The notes: generated from the letters alone by a model not told the origin. A DNA stretch of 64,000 nt from an uncultured Saprospiraceae bacterium (GCA_937951615.1 CALFBH010000079.1:1-64000), one strand, 5' to 3'. Shown: positions 39,569 to 50,271, counted from the stretch's first letter. Numbers and translations: made by a program.

Positions 39569-41566
39569 ATGAAGGATATATTACACTCCGTATATATTAA
39601 GCATGATACTGCTTTTAAGTCATTGACTAAGAGGGCTTTGGCGCAAATTATTTTGAAAGTAGTATTCCAACATGGGAAAAAAGGGCTTTCAACAAATAAT
39701 TTGAGGGATAAAATTCATAGTATTACAGGGATGAAGTTTACCGTAAGTGACATCATGGATGCTGTTACGAGGCTAAAAGATGAAAAAAAACTCACTATTA
39801 AGAACGGAAGACATTATATAAAGCATTCACATCTGTCAATAATTAATAGAGCTGTACAGGAAAGTGAAGAATTACATGGTAATGTTTTAGAGTATTGGTT
39901 CAGTAAATCTAAGGCATATACAGAGCAAAAAGGAAAAGATGTGATAAGGGATTGGTTTGAAAATTTATTGATAGAATTCTTTAAAGAGTATAGTCGTGAC
40001 TGGATTAATGATTTAAAATCAAGTAAAAGATTGGGCAGCAAGAAAATGCCTAATATTGAAAGAATTGTTGATTCAAGCTTTAGACGCACGACAATTTTAA
40101 AAGAAGATTACGAATGGCTTAAAAAGCAATTTATTAGTTTTATTGAAAGTGAAAGAAAAGAAGATGGTACTTTACTTTGGGTATATGGTTCATCAATGTT
40201 TTCTTCTACCCTCCTTACTGCAAGAAATTATGCTGATGATTTTGGGTTAGAAATATTTAAGAATTCGGATTTTATTTTGGACACAAATATACTTATGATT
40301 TTAGAGTTAGAAGGCTTTGATTTAAGTTATGCTATAAAATCAATAGAAGCTTCATTCCAAAAACTAAATATTACGCCTAAGTATTTTCACATAAGTAAAC
40401 AAGAGTATTTGCGGGCTATCGGGCCAAAACAAGATGCAACAATAGCATCTTTGGAAAAATATGATTTTGAAATTATTAAAGAATCAGATTGTGCATTTGT
40501 ACGGACAGCAATAAGAAGACAGTGTGTGGAAGTTGATGATTTCAAGCGATTCTTTCAAGAGATAAGCACTCCACCTGAAAAATTTGGCGAATTACTTCCT
40601 CTAATATGTGAAGATTATAAAGAGCTAAATAATGCTATTGAAGCCGGAGAAAATAATGATACGATTAAAAAAGACATTAATAGAATATATAATGGACGAA
40701 CAAGACGACATAAAAGGGAAAGACCAAAACAGCATGATGCTGGTTTATTGGCTGGTGCATCTTTTATAAAGAAAACAAAGAAGTGTTGGATATTGACAAG
40801 AGATGGAACTCTTAGAGAGTATGCATTTGAAAAAGCATTTAGAGATGATAATCCTATAGCAATTGGATTAGATTCACTGATTCAAATGTTGGCGATTAAC
40901 TCAGGAGGTGTGGAATTATCATCTACTGAATTTGCACCTTTGTTTAGTAGATTGGTTAAAGCATCTCTTATGCCAGAGAGAGATACTTTTGAGATGGAAG
41001 ATTTATATTTTATAGATAAAACAAGAATACAAATTTCCGAGCTTGATAATGATAAGATTATTGAAGTAGCAAAAAAAGTTAATCGACTTCGACTAAAGGG
41101 AACATCTGATGATGATATTGTTCTTGAAATACAACGTATGTTTCAGGGAAGTGTATCTGATATTTCTGCTGAAGTTGAAGGATTAAAAGCAGAAAAAGAC
41201 CAATTAAGTCGAGAGAAAGAGAGGAAAGAGAAAGAAAGTAAAAATCTTGAAGAAAAGTTGCTGAATACTGAAATAGAAAATAGGATTAAAAAATTGAGAA
41301 AGACTGTAGTATTTAATTGGGTACATTTATTATTATTTCCTTTTGTGGTATTTTTATCATTTGTTTTTTTAGTTTTCTTTAGTTCAATTCCAAATAATCC
41401 GTGGACAGTAGCTATAGTAGCCGTTTTAGGTAGTATAGTTGCAACTATGGTCATTTCTTACTTCAAAAAATGGAAATGGAAGCTAAGAATTACTAATAGA
41501 GACAGGATAGAAATTAGGGAAGATGCATGTACCTATATTGCTGAATTAAAAAATCGTAGGCAATAA
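39569..41566 (+). CDS. Membrane-anchored PIN-domain ribonuclease-like protein with N-terminal winged helix
   Basis: I do not recognise a named family. The 665-residue protein has an N-terminal winged-helix-like region (about 10-95: TKRALAQIILKVVF...LSTNNLRDKI...MDAVTRLKDEKKL) and a helical middle. A PIN nuclease core carries acidic residues at Asp238 (FILDTNILM), Asp390 (KQHDAGLLAG) and Asp412 (LTRDGTL), the usual PIN order. A coiled coil lies at about 530-575 (KEKESKNLEEKLL), two transmembrane helices at about 583-628, and a short basic tail of about 35 residues ends it. The gene is clearly AT-richer than its neighbours and ends three bases from the convergent folD stop, which suggests acquisition. 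A defence or RNA-turnover role is plausible but unproven. The start is ATG 39569, one codon after a TTG. Confidence 0.75.
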   Translation: MKDILHSVYIKHDTAFKSLTKRALAQIILKVVFQHGKKGLSTNNLRDKIHSITGMKFTVSDIMDAVTRLKDEKKLTIKNGRHYIKHSHLSIINRAVQESEELHGNVLEYWFSKSKAYTEQKGKDVIRDWFENLLIEFFKEYSRDWINDLKSSKRLGSKKMPNIERIVDSSFRRTTILKEDYEWLKKQFISFIESERKEDGTLLWVYGSSMFSSTLLTARNYADDFGLEIFKNSDFILDTNILMILELEGFDLSYAIKSIEASFQKLNITPKYFHISKQEYLRAIGPKQDATIASLEKYDFEIIKESDCAFVRTAIRRQCVEVDDFKRFFQEISTPPEKFGELLPLICEDYKELNNAIEAGENNDTIKKDINRIYNGRTRRHKRERPKQHDAGLLAGASFIKKTKKCWILTRDGTLREYAFEKAFRDDNPIAIGLDSLIQMLAINSGGVELSSTEFAPLFSRLVKASLMPERDTFEMEDLYFIDKTRIQISELDNDKIIEVAKKVNRLRLKGTSDDDIVLEIQRMFQGSVSDISAEVEGLKAEKDQLSREKERKEKESKNLEEKLLNTEIENRIKKLRKTVVFNWVHLLLFPFVVFLSFVFLVFFSSIPNNPWTVAIVAVLGSIVATMVISYFKKWKWKLRITNRDRIEIREDACTYIAELKNRRQ

Positions 41567-41569
41567 TTT

Positions 41570-42451
41570 CTACCCATAAATTTCCTTCCGACTTGCCTTC
41601 AGCGTATTCAGCATCAAAGAACAGACCGTCATAGGTCCAACGCCACCCGGAACAGGCGTAATGAAACTACATTTTGGCGCGACATTTTCAAAATCTACAT
41701 CACCGACCAGTCGGTAGCCGCGTTTGCGAGAAGCATCATCTACTCTATTGATGCCGACATCTATGACGACTGCACCTTCTTTGACCATATCTGCGGTGAT
41801 AAAATTGGCTCGACCAATAGCTGAAATAATGATGTCTGCCCGACGAGTTTCTGCCGGCAAATCTTTTGTGCGACTATGTGCGAGGGTGACGGTGCAGTTG
41901 CCGACTTTAGCTTTGCGCGAAAGCAGTATGCTCATCGGCGTGCCGACAATATTGCTTCGTCCGACGACTACACAATGCTTGCCACTGGTTTCAATATTAT
42001 AGCGATCCAGCATTTGCAAAATGCCATAAGGCGTAGCTGGCAGATAAGCGGGTAAGCCTTGTGCCATGCGTCCGAAGTTGATGGGGTGAAAACCATCTAC
42101 GTCTTTTTTGGGATTAATGGCTAGCGTGACGTCTTCTTCGTTGATGTGCTTGGGGAGTGGAAGCTGAACGATAAAGCCGTCAATGTCTGCATCCTGATTC
42201 AAATCGTTGATGATACCAAATAACTCTTCTTCGCTGATGTCTGCTGCTCTTTCTACCAAGGTAGAGCGAAAGCCGCATTGTTCGCAGGAACGGACTTTGT
42301 TTCTGACATAGCTGGCACTTGCCGCATTATTGCCAATGAGTACAGCGGCGAGGTGGGGAATTTTTTTACCTTCTGTTTTGATTTGCGCGACTTCTTCTGC
42401 GATTTCGAGCTTGATGGTTTCTGCCAGGGCTTTTCCGTCTATTAGTTGCAT
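41570..42451 (-). CDS. folD: Bifunctional methylenetetrahydrofolate dehydrogenase/cyclohydrolase
   Basis: FolD interconverts methylene-, methenyl- and formyl-tetrahydrofolate in one-carbon metabolism. The 293-residue protein has the family signatures: SASYVRNKVRSCEQCG (with the Tyr and Lys region), DADIDGFIVQLPLPKHI, PKKDVDGFHPINFGRM, VVVGRSNIVGTPM and the C-terminal PVPGGVGPMT. The ATG at 42451 is right after the repeat element; the longer frame starts within it. The gene ends three bases from the PIN-domain gene stop, so the two have no room for a terminator between them. Confidence 0.96.
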   Translation of the reverse strand: MQLIDGKALAETIKLEIAEEVAQIKTEGKKIPHLAAVLIGNNAASASYVRNKVRSCEQCGFRSTLVERAADISEEELFGIINDLNQDADIDGFIVQLPLPKHINEEDVTLAINPKKDVDGFHPINFGRMAQGLPAYLPATPYGILQMLDRYNIETSGKHCVVVGRSNIVGTPMSILLSRKAKVGNCTVTLAHSRTKDLPAETRRADIIISAIGRANFITADMVKEGAVVIDVGINRVDDASRKRGYRLVGDVDFENVAPKCSFITPVPGGVGPMTVCSLMLNTLKASRKEIYG

Positions 42452-42607
42452 AAAGTGTGTTGTTGTGTTGTTGTGTTGTCGTGTTGTCGTGTTGATGTGT
42501 TGATGTGTTGTCGTGTTGTCGTGTTGTCGTGTTGTTGCTTCGCAAAACAAACCACATCAACACACGCGCACCTCAAGACATCAACACACTTTTTAGATCA
42601 ACACAAA
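42452..42607 (-). repeat. Stop-to-start element between the subtilase and folD genes
   Basis: Directly after the subtilase stop TAA the sequence is TTTGTGTTGATC, then TGTGTTGATGTC and GGTGCGCGTGTG words. A hairpin TTGC-GAA-GCAA follows, then a long run of CACGACAACA, CATCAACA and AACAACAC words ending four bases before the ATG. It is oriented as at 23.1, 28.9 and 31.4 kb. Confidence 0.88.
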
Positions 42608-44353
42608 TTAATTCTTAACAAGTTTTCCAGTAGAAATCTGCGCTCCATTTTCAATTCGGTAAACATATACCCCGCTAGGCAAATTTGCCGTTTGAATATT
42701 ATGAAATCGTATTTCATCCCAGCTTTCGCGGAGGATTAATTGTCCGCTAGCATTGTACAACTCAAAGGTAGCTCCTTTTTCTGCTTGTCCAAATTCGATA
42801 TTCAATTGATTGGAAAATGGATTGGGAAAAACATAAGATTCGTAGGAAATCGTTAGTGGTTCTACATCAACCAATTCGAGTGCAGCGTTTACGGCTGCAA
42901 GGGCATCAATTCTACCATAGCCATAAGTATGATTGGGAACTTCCATACCTGAAATACCTCCACAGGTTTCATCTATCGTTTTAGGAACGGCAGATTGCTG
43001 AATAATATCCCGAATGGCATCCACCTGACCCGCAAGGCTAGGATTGGCAGAAATAACCAATCCAACAACGCCAGCAACATGGGGTCCTGCCATACTTGTT
43101 CCGCTAAATGATGCATAACCTCCACCAATAATACTGGAACGAACACTTGAACCAGGCGCAGAAATTTCAGGCTTCATGCGGTTACTGCTATCTATAGTGA
43201 CAGGCCCATGACTGCTGTATCCTGCAATGGTGTCATTGGACGCGGTAGCGGCTACCGTAAAACTACCTTCAAAAATAGCTGCTGGTGTGTTGATAGAACC
43301 ACAACCCTGCCAACCACTATTCCCTGCTGAAACAACAGTCACAATACCCGCAGCTTTGATATTATCAACGACTGCTTCCATGACATTAAAATTACTGGTG
43401 TTGCAGCCTTCACTTTCTGGGCATGCCCAGGAGTTGGCAAAAACGTGGGGCGACTGAGTCGGGTCGGGATTATTACCGCTAATATCCGTTGGCGCAAGAA
43501 ACCATTCAAAACATTCAATATAAGTAGTAGGCGTTCCCCAGCCTTCTTCCATATTGCGACAAGCGACCCAGCGCGCGCCTGGTGCTACGCCAATTTGATT
43601 ACCCGCATTATCATCGCCGGTCATTGTACCCATGGTGTGTGTGCCATGATTATTATCGTCGCAAGGTATAGTTGAATCAAAACCACATGGATTGCCTGGA
43701 TTGGTGTTGAGATCATCTTCATGGATGGCATCGTGCCAGTTGTAGTTGTGGTCAGACATGAGTCCATTCCAGCCGCGATATTTATTTTTCAAAGCAGGAT
43801 GTTCCCAGTCGTACCCTGTATCTTGCCCGCCTATTGTCACGCCTTGTCCGGTGATCCCCATTGCCCAAACATCATCTGCATTGATCATTTCCAAGCCCCA
43901 TTCTATGGCATTTCGATTGCTTTCGTTTGCTCTTTCTGGTGCTTCTAATTGGATACTTGGATTGTGCATCAGCAATTGTACATCGCTGCGGCGGGCAATC
44001 GTTTCTACTAAATCGGCATCGCCTTTTGCCCAGATTGCATTGACGACCCAATACGGACGATGTTCTGCTTGACGGGACTGCAATTCCTGCAATACACCAC
44101 TTTGCGAACGCTGCGCAAGTTGATTCAGTGTATTATAAACATATTGTCCTTTTTCTTCTTTAGTCGCTAATGTATTGGCTACAGCCAAATCCGCCTGTTC
44201 TGTCATGTAAATCAGAAAATCAATAGTATTGCCAGCTTCAACGGATGCTAAAATTTCGGCATCCACTTTTGTTTGCCAGTCATTATTGCTGGTCCAGGAA
44301 GCGAGTACGATAACGAAGAGTGTCAGTAAGGTAGAGAATAAATGCTTTTTCAT
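42608..44353 (-). CDS. Secreted subtilisin-family serine protease with T9SS domain
   Basis: The 581-residue S8 protease has a signal peptide, a propeptide of about 100 residues (LATKEEKGQYVYNTLNQLA), and the catalytic triad as GGQDTGYDWEHP (Asp), NNHGTHTMGTM (His) and FSGTSMAGPHVAG (Ser). VVSAGNSG supplies the oxyanion Asn. The C-terminal 80 residues (VFPNPFSNQLNIEF to ISTGKLVKN) are a T9SS type A sorting domain. It should digest extracellular protein. A TAATTTTG box at 44415-44422 (minus strand) may be its promoter, but no -33 match was seen. Confidence 0.94.
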   Translation of the reverse strand: MKKHLFSTLLTLFVIVLASWTSNNDWQTKVDAEILASVEAGNTIDFLIYMTEQADLAVANTLATKEEKGQYVYNTLNQLAQRSQSGVLQELQSRQAEHRPYWVVNAIWAKGDADLVETIARRSDVQLLMHNPSIQLEAPERANESNRNAIEWGLEMINADDVWAMGITGQGVTIGGQDTGYDWEHPALKNKYRGWNGLMSDHNYNWHDAIHEDDLNTNPGNPCGFDSTIPCDDNNHGTHTMGTMTGDDNAGNQIGVAPGARWVACRNMEEGWGTPTTYIECFEWFLAPTDISGNNPDPTQSPHVFANSWACPESEGCNTSNFNVMEAVVDNIKAAGIVTVVSAGNSGWQGCGSINTPAAIFEGSFTVAATASNDTIAGYSSHGPVTIDSSNRMKPEISAPGSSVRSSIIGGGYASFSGTSMAGPHVAGVVGLVISANPSLAGQVDAIRDIIQQSAVPKTIDETCGGISGMEVPNHTYGYGRIDALAAVNAALELVDVEPLTISYESYVFPNPFSNQLNIEFGQAEKGATFELYNASGQLILRESWDEIRFHNIQTANLPSGVYVYRIENGAQISTGKLVKN

Positions 44354-44501
44354 GTTTATGTATTTTTGTTTGGGAAGTGTATGACTAGTTAAACGGGGAA
44401 TGTTTTTGTTGGTTCAAAATTAGTTTAAAAATAAATATGAATCGAATTGTCTGCGTCATTTAAACATCAAAATTCATATAAATGGCTGCTTGGCGTCACT
44501 T

Positions 44502-46013
44502 TTATTGTTTCACAAATCGCTGAGTCGTAGTTTTCTCACCATCATTCACACTTAAAAAATATACCCCTGTGGAGTAGTTGGATATATCTAAGGATATATT
44601 TTCAGCAAAAATATTTTTTTGACGATATATGATTTTACCCATGCTATTTATAATAAGAACTTCAACGTTGTTTGTTTCATACTCGAATTGTATTTGGATT
44701 TCTTTTTTTACAGGATTGGGGAAGATGGAAAAAATACGGTTTTCATTTTCACTGTTTATGATTGGAACAGTACAGGCAGCTTCTACTTCTATCTTGGAGT
44801 TGCAGCCGGGCGCATTATCATTGATTTGTGCCGTATTGCCATCTGCCAGATAATTGCAAAGGCTTTCTACTTCACAAATGGAAAGGCTTGGATTATTGCG
44901 TACCCGGAAATTGGTGAATGAAATGAAGTTGGTAATATTGTCAATACCTGTCAGGCTGGTCAGGACATCATTATTTTCAATCCATATTACACCGCCGGCA
45001 GAGCTAAGATTTTCCAGTCCGGTCAGATTGACTAAAGCTTGATTACCAGTTATTCTAAAGTAATTTCCAATTGAAGCAAGATTGTCTAATCCATTTAAAT
45101 TGATTAAAGCATCATTATCTTCTATAAAAAGTCCTTTTCCTATTGAGCTAAGATTTTCCAGTCCGTTTAAATTGGTCAGTATGGGATTATCGGAAATAGT
45201 GAGGTTTTCTGGAATGGAACTCAAGTCTAAGCCAGCCAGACTAGTTAAGTTGAAACCATATTCAATCCAAATATTGCCTCCAATGGAATCCAGATTTTCC
45301 AAACCATTTAAATTAGTCAGGAGGTTATTGCTATTGATGCGTAAACCGCCGGTAGTCGTAAGATTTGCCAATGCAGATAGATCGAGGAGTGCATCATTAT
45401 TGTCAATCCTCAATTCGTTTTCAACTAAAGTGAGGTTTTCTAAGCCGGAAAAACTTGTTAATGCAGGATTATCTTCAATGATGAATTCATCTCCAACAGA
45501 AGTCAGGCTCTCTAATGCGAATATATTGGCAAGGGATACATTATCCCAAATATGCAATGTGCCGCCAACAGAAGCAAGATTCTCCAAGCCCGCCAGAACG
45601 ATTAGCACATCATTTGAATAAATATTAACATAACCCGCAATAGAGTTAAGGCTTGCCAAACCTGCCAGATCAGTCAGCGTAGCATTATTGAAAATTCTCA
45701 GTTCAGCACCTACTGTAGTTATATTATTTAAGCCCATCAAATTATCCAAGGCAGCATTATTTTGAATAGACAAGCCATTGCCAATTGAAGTAAGTTGGCT
45801 CAGCGAGCTGAGGTCTGTGATGCTGGAAGATGGATTTGAAGCGATGGTTAGTTTTGCAGGAAGTTCTGTGCAGTTGGGATAATTGAGGGTGAAATTATCG
45901 ACTTCCTGTTGCGTAGCAAAAGTGACATTGCCGTAAGGGCATTGAGCTGTTATGTTGTTGGAAAACCAAAAGATCAAAAGGGTAGAAAGAAGTATGTTTT
46001 TCAAATATGCCAT
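44502..46013 (-). CDS. Secreted leucine-rich-like repeat protein with T9SS domain
   Basis: The 503-residue protein has a signal peptide (ending NNITAQ). About thirteen 24-residue repeats follow with the pattern LTNLNGLENLSSIGxxLxIxxN, similar to receptor-L-domain or leucine-rich solenoids. A short Cys-containing cap (SICEVESLCNYL) closes the solenoid. A T9SS type A sorting domain ends it (IFPNPVKKEIQIQF to TTTQRFVKQ). It is a likely surface recognition or adhesion protein. The repeats are degenerate at DNA level but still similar, so copy number could vary by recombination. Confidence 0.87.
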   Translation of the reverse strand: MAYLKNILLSTLLIFWFSNNITAQCPYGNVTFATQQEVDNFTLNYPNCTELPAKLTIASNPSSSITDLSSLSQLTSIGNGLSIQNNAALDNLMGLNNITTVGAELRIFNNATLTDLAGLASLNSIAGYVNIYSNDVLIVLAGLENLASVGGTLHIWDNVSLANIFALESLTSVGDEFIIEDNPALTSFSGLENLTLVENELRIDNNDALLDLSALANLTTTGGLRINSNNLLTNLNGLENLDSIGGNIWIEYGFNLTSLAGLDLSSIPENLTISDNPILTNLNGLENLSSIGKGLFIEDNDALINLNGLDNLASIGNYFRITGNQALVNLTGLENLSSAGGVIWIENNDVLTSLTGIDNITNFISFTNFRVRNNPSLSICEVESLCNYLADGNTAQINDNAPGCNSKIEVEAACTVPIINSENENRIFSIFPNPVKKEIQIQFEYETNNVEVLIINSMGKIIYRQKNIFAENISLDISNYSTGVYFLSVNDGEKTTTQRFVKQ

Positions 46014-46062
46014 ATTTTTAAATTTTGCGATGATAAGATAAAAGCTAATTTCAAAGTAACAG

Positions 46063-46137
46063 TTTGGTCGATAGTCGATGGTCGATAGTCCATGTCTGTC
46101 TTGTCACGAAATAGGCTTGACCTAAACTGTTGCAGTT
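46063..46137. repeat. TCGATAGTCGATGGTCGATAGTCCATG words and AAACTG-TTG-CAGTTT hairpin
   Basis: These words match those at 14.7 kb. They lie in the divergent gap between the repeat-protein gene (minus) and the alpha/beta hydrolase gene (plus). The remaining bases to 46308 are AT-rich with no clear promoter; one TTTG...TATCTTTC pair near 46200-46226 has too short a spacer. Confidence 0.55.
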
Positions 46138-46308
46138 TAAATTATTTTCAAAAGTAAACAAAAAAGATAGGAGAATAGCATTAATTCAACAGTACGGAAT
46201 TTGTATGCTGTAAGACATTATCTTTCATTATTTTGAAATAATTATGTCCTACTGTTGCGTTTTTACGTAGATTAACGTCAAAAGACTTTATCTGAAAACA
46301 TATTACAA

Positions 46309-47292
46309 ATGAATTTTTTATCTAATTTTGGAAATACTTATCCATTAAATTGGAAGGTAAATTTATACTTCTTTTTATTTTTGTTTAGCTCATTATCTAT
46401 GAATGCAAACGATACTTACACTTATGCCACTGTTGATGAACATCGCAGTCATCAAAAAACGCTGACTGTAGAAGGTGGCAATATAGCTTACCTGGACATG
46501 GGAAGTGGAGAACCGATTTTACTGCTTCATGGCTTGCCGACTTCCTCTTGGTTGTATCGACACATGATCGATGATTTGCTCAAGAGGGGATATCGGGTTA
46601 TTGCGCCTGATATGCTGGGCTATGGAGCAAGCAGCAAACCGCAGGATTACGATCAATATGCAGCAGATAAGCAGGCAGATCGCTTGATAAGTTTGATGAA
46701 TCATTTGGATATTGCAGAATGGACACACGTCATGCACGATGCAGGTGGATTGTGGACTTGGGAAATGATGAGAAAAGCGTCTAGTCGGGTAAAAAGACTC
46801 GTCATTTTGGATACGATTGCTTATGAAGAAGGCTTTAAGCCGCCGATGAAATTTAAACGAAAAGGAAAATTCGGTAAATTTCTTATTAGCTTATACGATA
46901 GGAAACTGATTGGAAAAATGATTATCAACAGTACCTTAAAATCAGGTACAAATAAACACAAATTTTCAAAAGAAGATAAGCGAGGCTACTGGCTGCCGAT
47001 GCAGGAAGGTTGTAATAAAGCGATTTTTCAATTTTTCAGCAGCTATGATAAAACAAAGGAAATACTCAATCAGGCACATCAAATGTTTGAGACACTGGAT
47101 ATTCCCGTTACTGTTATTTGGGGCAAGCACGATAAGTTTTTATTGGGCGATAAGCAGATTCCTTTATTGCAAAAAGCATTAAAAATTGCGGATGAAGATG
47201 TGCATATACTAGAGGATGCCGGGCATTTTATTCAGGAAGAAGAACCTAAGAAAATTGTGGACTTGATTTGTGGATTTATGGAAAGAGGGTAA
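46309..47292 (+). CDS. Alpha/beta hydrolase of the haloalkane-dehalogenase-like group
   Basis: The 327-residue hydrolase has an N-terminal hydrophobic segment (residues 17-31) that could be a signal peptide. The core shows LLLHGLPTSSWLYR (HG oxyanion), APDMLGYGASSKP, the nucleophile elbow THVMHDAGG with Asp rather than Ser, the acid region VIWGKHDKFL, and the catalytic His in DAGHFIQEEEP. The aspartate nucleophile puts it near haloalkane or haloacetate dehalogenases, though some relatives have other activities. It is monocistronic. Confidence 0.87.
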   Translation: MNFLSNFGNTYPLNWKVNLYFFLFLFSSLSMNANDTYTYATVDEHRSHQKTLTVEGGNIAYLDMGSGEPILLLHGLPTSSWLYRHMIDDLLKRGYRVIAPDMLGYGASSKPQDYDQYAADKQADRLISLMNHLDIAEWTHVMHDAGGLWTWEMMRKASSRVKRLVILDTIAYEEGFKPPMKFKRKGKFGKFLISLYDRKLIGKMIINSTLKSGTNKHKFSKEDKRGYWLPMQEGCNKAIFQFFSSYDKTKEILNQAHQMFETLDIPVTVIWGKHDKFLLGDKQIPLLQKALKIADEDVHILEDAGHFIQEEEPKKIVDLICGFMERG

Positions 47293-47588
47293 GAATAACG
47301 AATATCGAACAGAGGAATTTCGAATATCGAAGGGCTAAATGATGAGTGGAGAATTGTCATTTTTCAAAACTTTCCTGAAGCCAGATCAATACCTTATTCC
47401 AGACTTGATTAAGCGAGGCATTGACGGTAACCTGTTTATCTATAATCTGATTACTCATTTCAGAAGTTTCGTATTGAGCGAATGTCGTGTTGAGTGAAAA
47501 TACGAAACAACACAAACAGAGTATATGCTCAAGCGATAGGTAAATATGAGTTTGTTTTTTGAATTTGAGTTTGTTTTTGAATTTGAAA
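47293..47588. repeat. Convergent gap with CGAATATCGAA words, a 10-bp-stem hairpin and GAATTTGAGTTTG words
   Basis: After the hydrolase stop come AACGAATATCGAACAG and TTCGAATATCGAAG words. A hairpin with perfect arms GTTTCGTATT/AATACGAAAC lies at 47466-47508. GAGTTTGTTTTTTGAATTTG words lead to the transaldolase stop. The G/T-rich strand is that of the hydrolase. No gene or clear terminator was seen; the hairpin is the best candidate. Confidence 0.55.
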
Positions 47589-48245
47589 TCAGCTATTTCC
47601 TTTTCTATAATCTGCTAGAAATTTTTCTAGTCCAATGTCTGTCAATGGATGATTAAGTAAGCCTAGAATAGCTTTGAGTGGAGCAGTTACGACATCTGCG
47701 CCCAGTTCGGCACAACTTACAATATGTAAAGGACTGCGGATAGAAGCGGCAAGAATTTCGGTTTGATAACCGTAGTTGGCGTATATTTCTACCATCTGCG
47801 CAATCAATCCTACACCATCCCAGGTAATATCATCAATACGACCGATAAATGGAGAGACATAAGTCGCGCCTGCCTTAGCTGCAAGAATCGCCTGCCCTGC
47901 TGAAAAGACCAAAGTACAATTGGTACGAATGCCATTATCAGAAAAATGCTTGAGGGCTTTTACGCCGTCTTTTATCATGGGAACTTTCACCACAATATTT
48001 TCATGCAAAGCTGCCAGGTGTTCACCTTCTTTTACAATGCCTGCAAAATCAGTTGAGATAACTTCAGCACTTACATCGCCGTCCACAATTTCACAAATAT
48101 CAACATAACGTTTCAGGATATTATTTTGTCCGGTGACGCCATCTTTTGCCATCAGCGATGGATTTGTGGTCACGCCATCAAGAATCCCAAGTGCATTGGC
48201 TTCTTTGATTTCATCTAGGTTTGCAGTATCTATAAAAAATTTCAT
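47589..48245 (-). CDS. tal: Transaldolase (short TalC/Fsa-like type)
   Basis: This enzyme transfers dihydroxyacetone in the pentose phosphate pathway, or it may be a fructose-6-phosphate aldolase. The 218-residue protein begins [17 protein letters not shown], with [27 protein letters not shown] (the Schiff-base lysine is in this strand), [31 protein letters not shown] and [13 protein letters not shown]. Its length and residues are typical of short bacterial transaldolases. The ATG is followed closely by the SRP RNA region upstream. Confidence 0.95.
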   Translation of the reverse strand: MKFFIDTANLDEIKEANALGILDGVTTNPSLMAKDGVTGQNNILKRYVDICEIVDGDVSAEVISTDFAGIVKEGEHLAALHENIVVKVPMIKDGVKALKHFSDNGIRTNCTLVFSAGQAILAAKAGATYVSPFIGRIDDITWDGVGLIAQMVEIYANYGYQTEILAASIRSPLHIVSCAELGADVVTAPLKAILGLLNHPLTDIGLEKFLADYRKGNS

Positions 48246-48308
48246 ATCTGAACAGTTTGTAAATATTAAGTCTTAAGTAGTTGAAAATGAGGAGCTAAAA
48301 AAGAAAAT

Positions 48309-48404
48309 GCAGGACCCATACCAGCTGCTACAACCTCCTGCCCTTGCTTACTTTCGTACCTGGGGGATTAAGAGGGAGCTAACCGTACAAGCCCTGCGGG
48401 TGCA
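48309..48404 (-). ncRNA. ffs: Signal recognition particle RNA (small 4.5S type)
   Basis: On the minus strand the core CCAGGTACGAAAGTAAGCAAGGGCA is the SRP helix-8 apical region: the bacterial CCAGGTCCGGAAGGAAGCAG pattern with the variant loop GUACGAAAGUAAGC. The 5' GCAGGGCTTGTAC and 3' GTATGGGTCCTGC ends pair to close a rod of about 96 nucleotides. A T-rich run (TTTTCTTTTTT) follows as a terminator, and a TACTTTTG promoter box precedes it. The exact ends are uncertain by a few bases. Confidence 0.85.
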
Positions 48405-48410
48405 AAAGTA
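48403..48410 (-). promoter_or_regulatory. -7 box (TACTTTTG) of the SRP RNA gene
   Basis: It matches TAnnTTTG and lies directly before the RNA 5' end. About 18 bases upstream is TTTC, a near match to the -33 TTTG. The very close position suits a stable RNA with a short leader. Confidence 0.5.
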
Positions 48411-48450
48411 CAAACTTTTATGAAAAATGAAAGGAATGAGTGAAAAAAGT

Positions 48451-48492
48451 TAATGATATAACCTAAATTCATGAATTCAGGTTACATCATTA
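48451..48492. repeat. 42-nt palindrome with AATTCATGAATT-like core after glpK
   Basis: The 21-base arms match in 19 positions around a perfect 12-base AATTCATGAATT core. It lies 10 bases past the glpK stop and is followed by a T-run on the minus strand, so it could terminate glpK before the SRP RNA gene. It is the third member of the AATTCATGAATT family here. Confidence 0.75.
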
Positions 48493-48502
48493 TCCAATAG
48501 AT

Positions 48503-50075
<1,573 letters not shown>

Positions 50076-50214
50076 GATTGAGTGTATTGAATAATTATGT
50101 TGATTCGTAATTGAATAATTCGTCATTAAAGGATTCTCAAATATAGGGAAAAATATTACATCAACTATATAGCGGTGAGATTGTGGATATATTTTGTAAT
50201 TTTATGAAAGAAAA

Positions 50215-50271
50215 GGTAGTGGTCCCACTAGTTACCAATCAATTACTCAATCAACCAATCACCAACCAATT
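50215..50271 (+). repeat. Small hairpin plus ACCAATC-type A/C arm before the DUF885 start codon
   Basis: TAGTGG-TCC-CACTA forms a short stem and is followed by GTTACCAATCAATTACTC and CAACCAATCACCAACCAATT up to the ATG. This is the start-side half of the ACCAATC word family, also seen before cca and at 57.8 kb. Confidence 0.65.
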
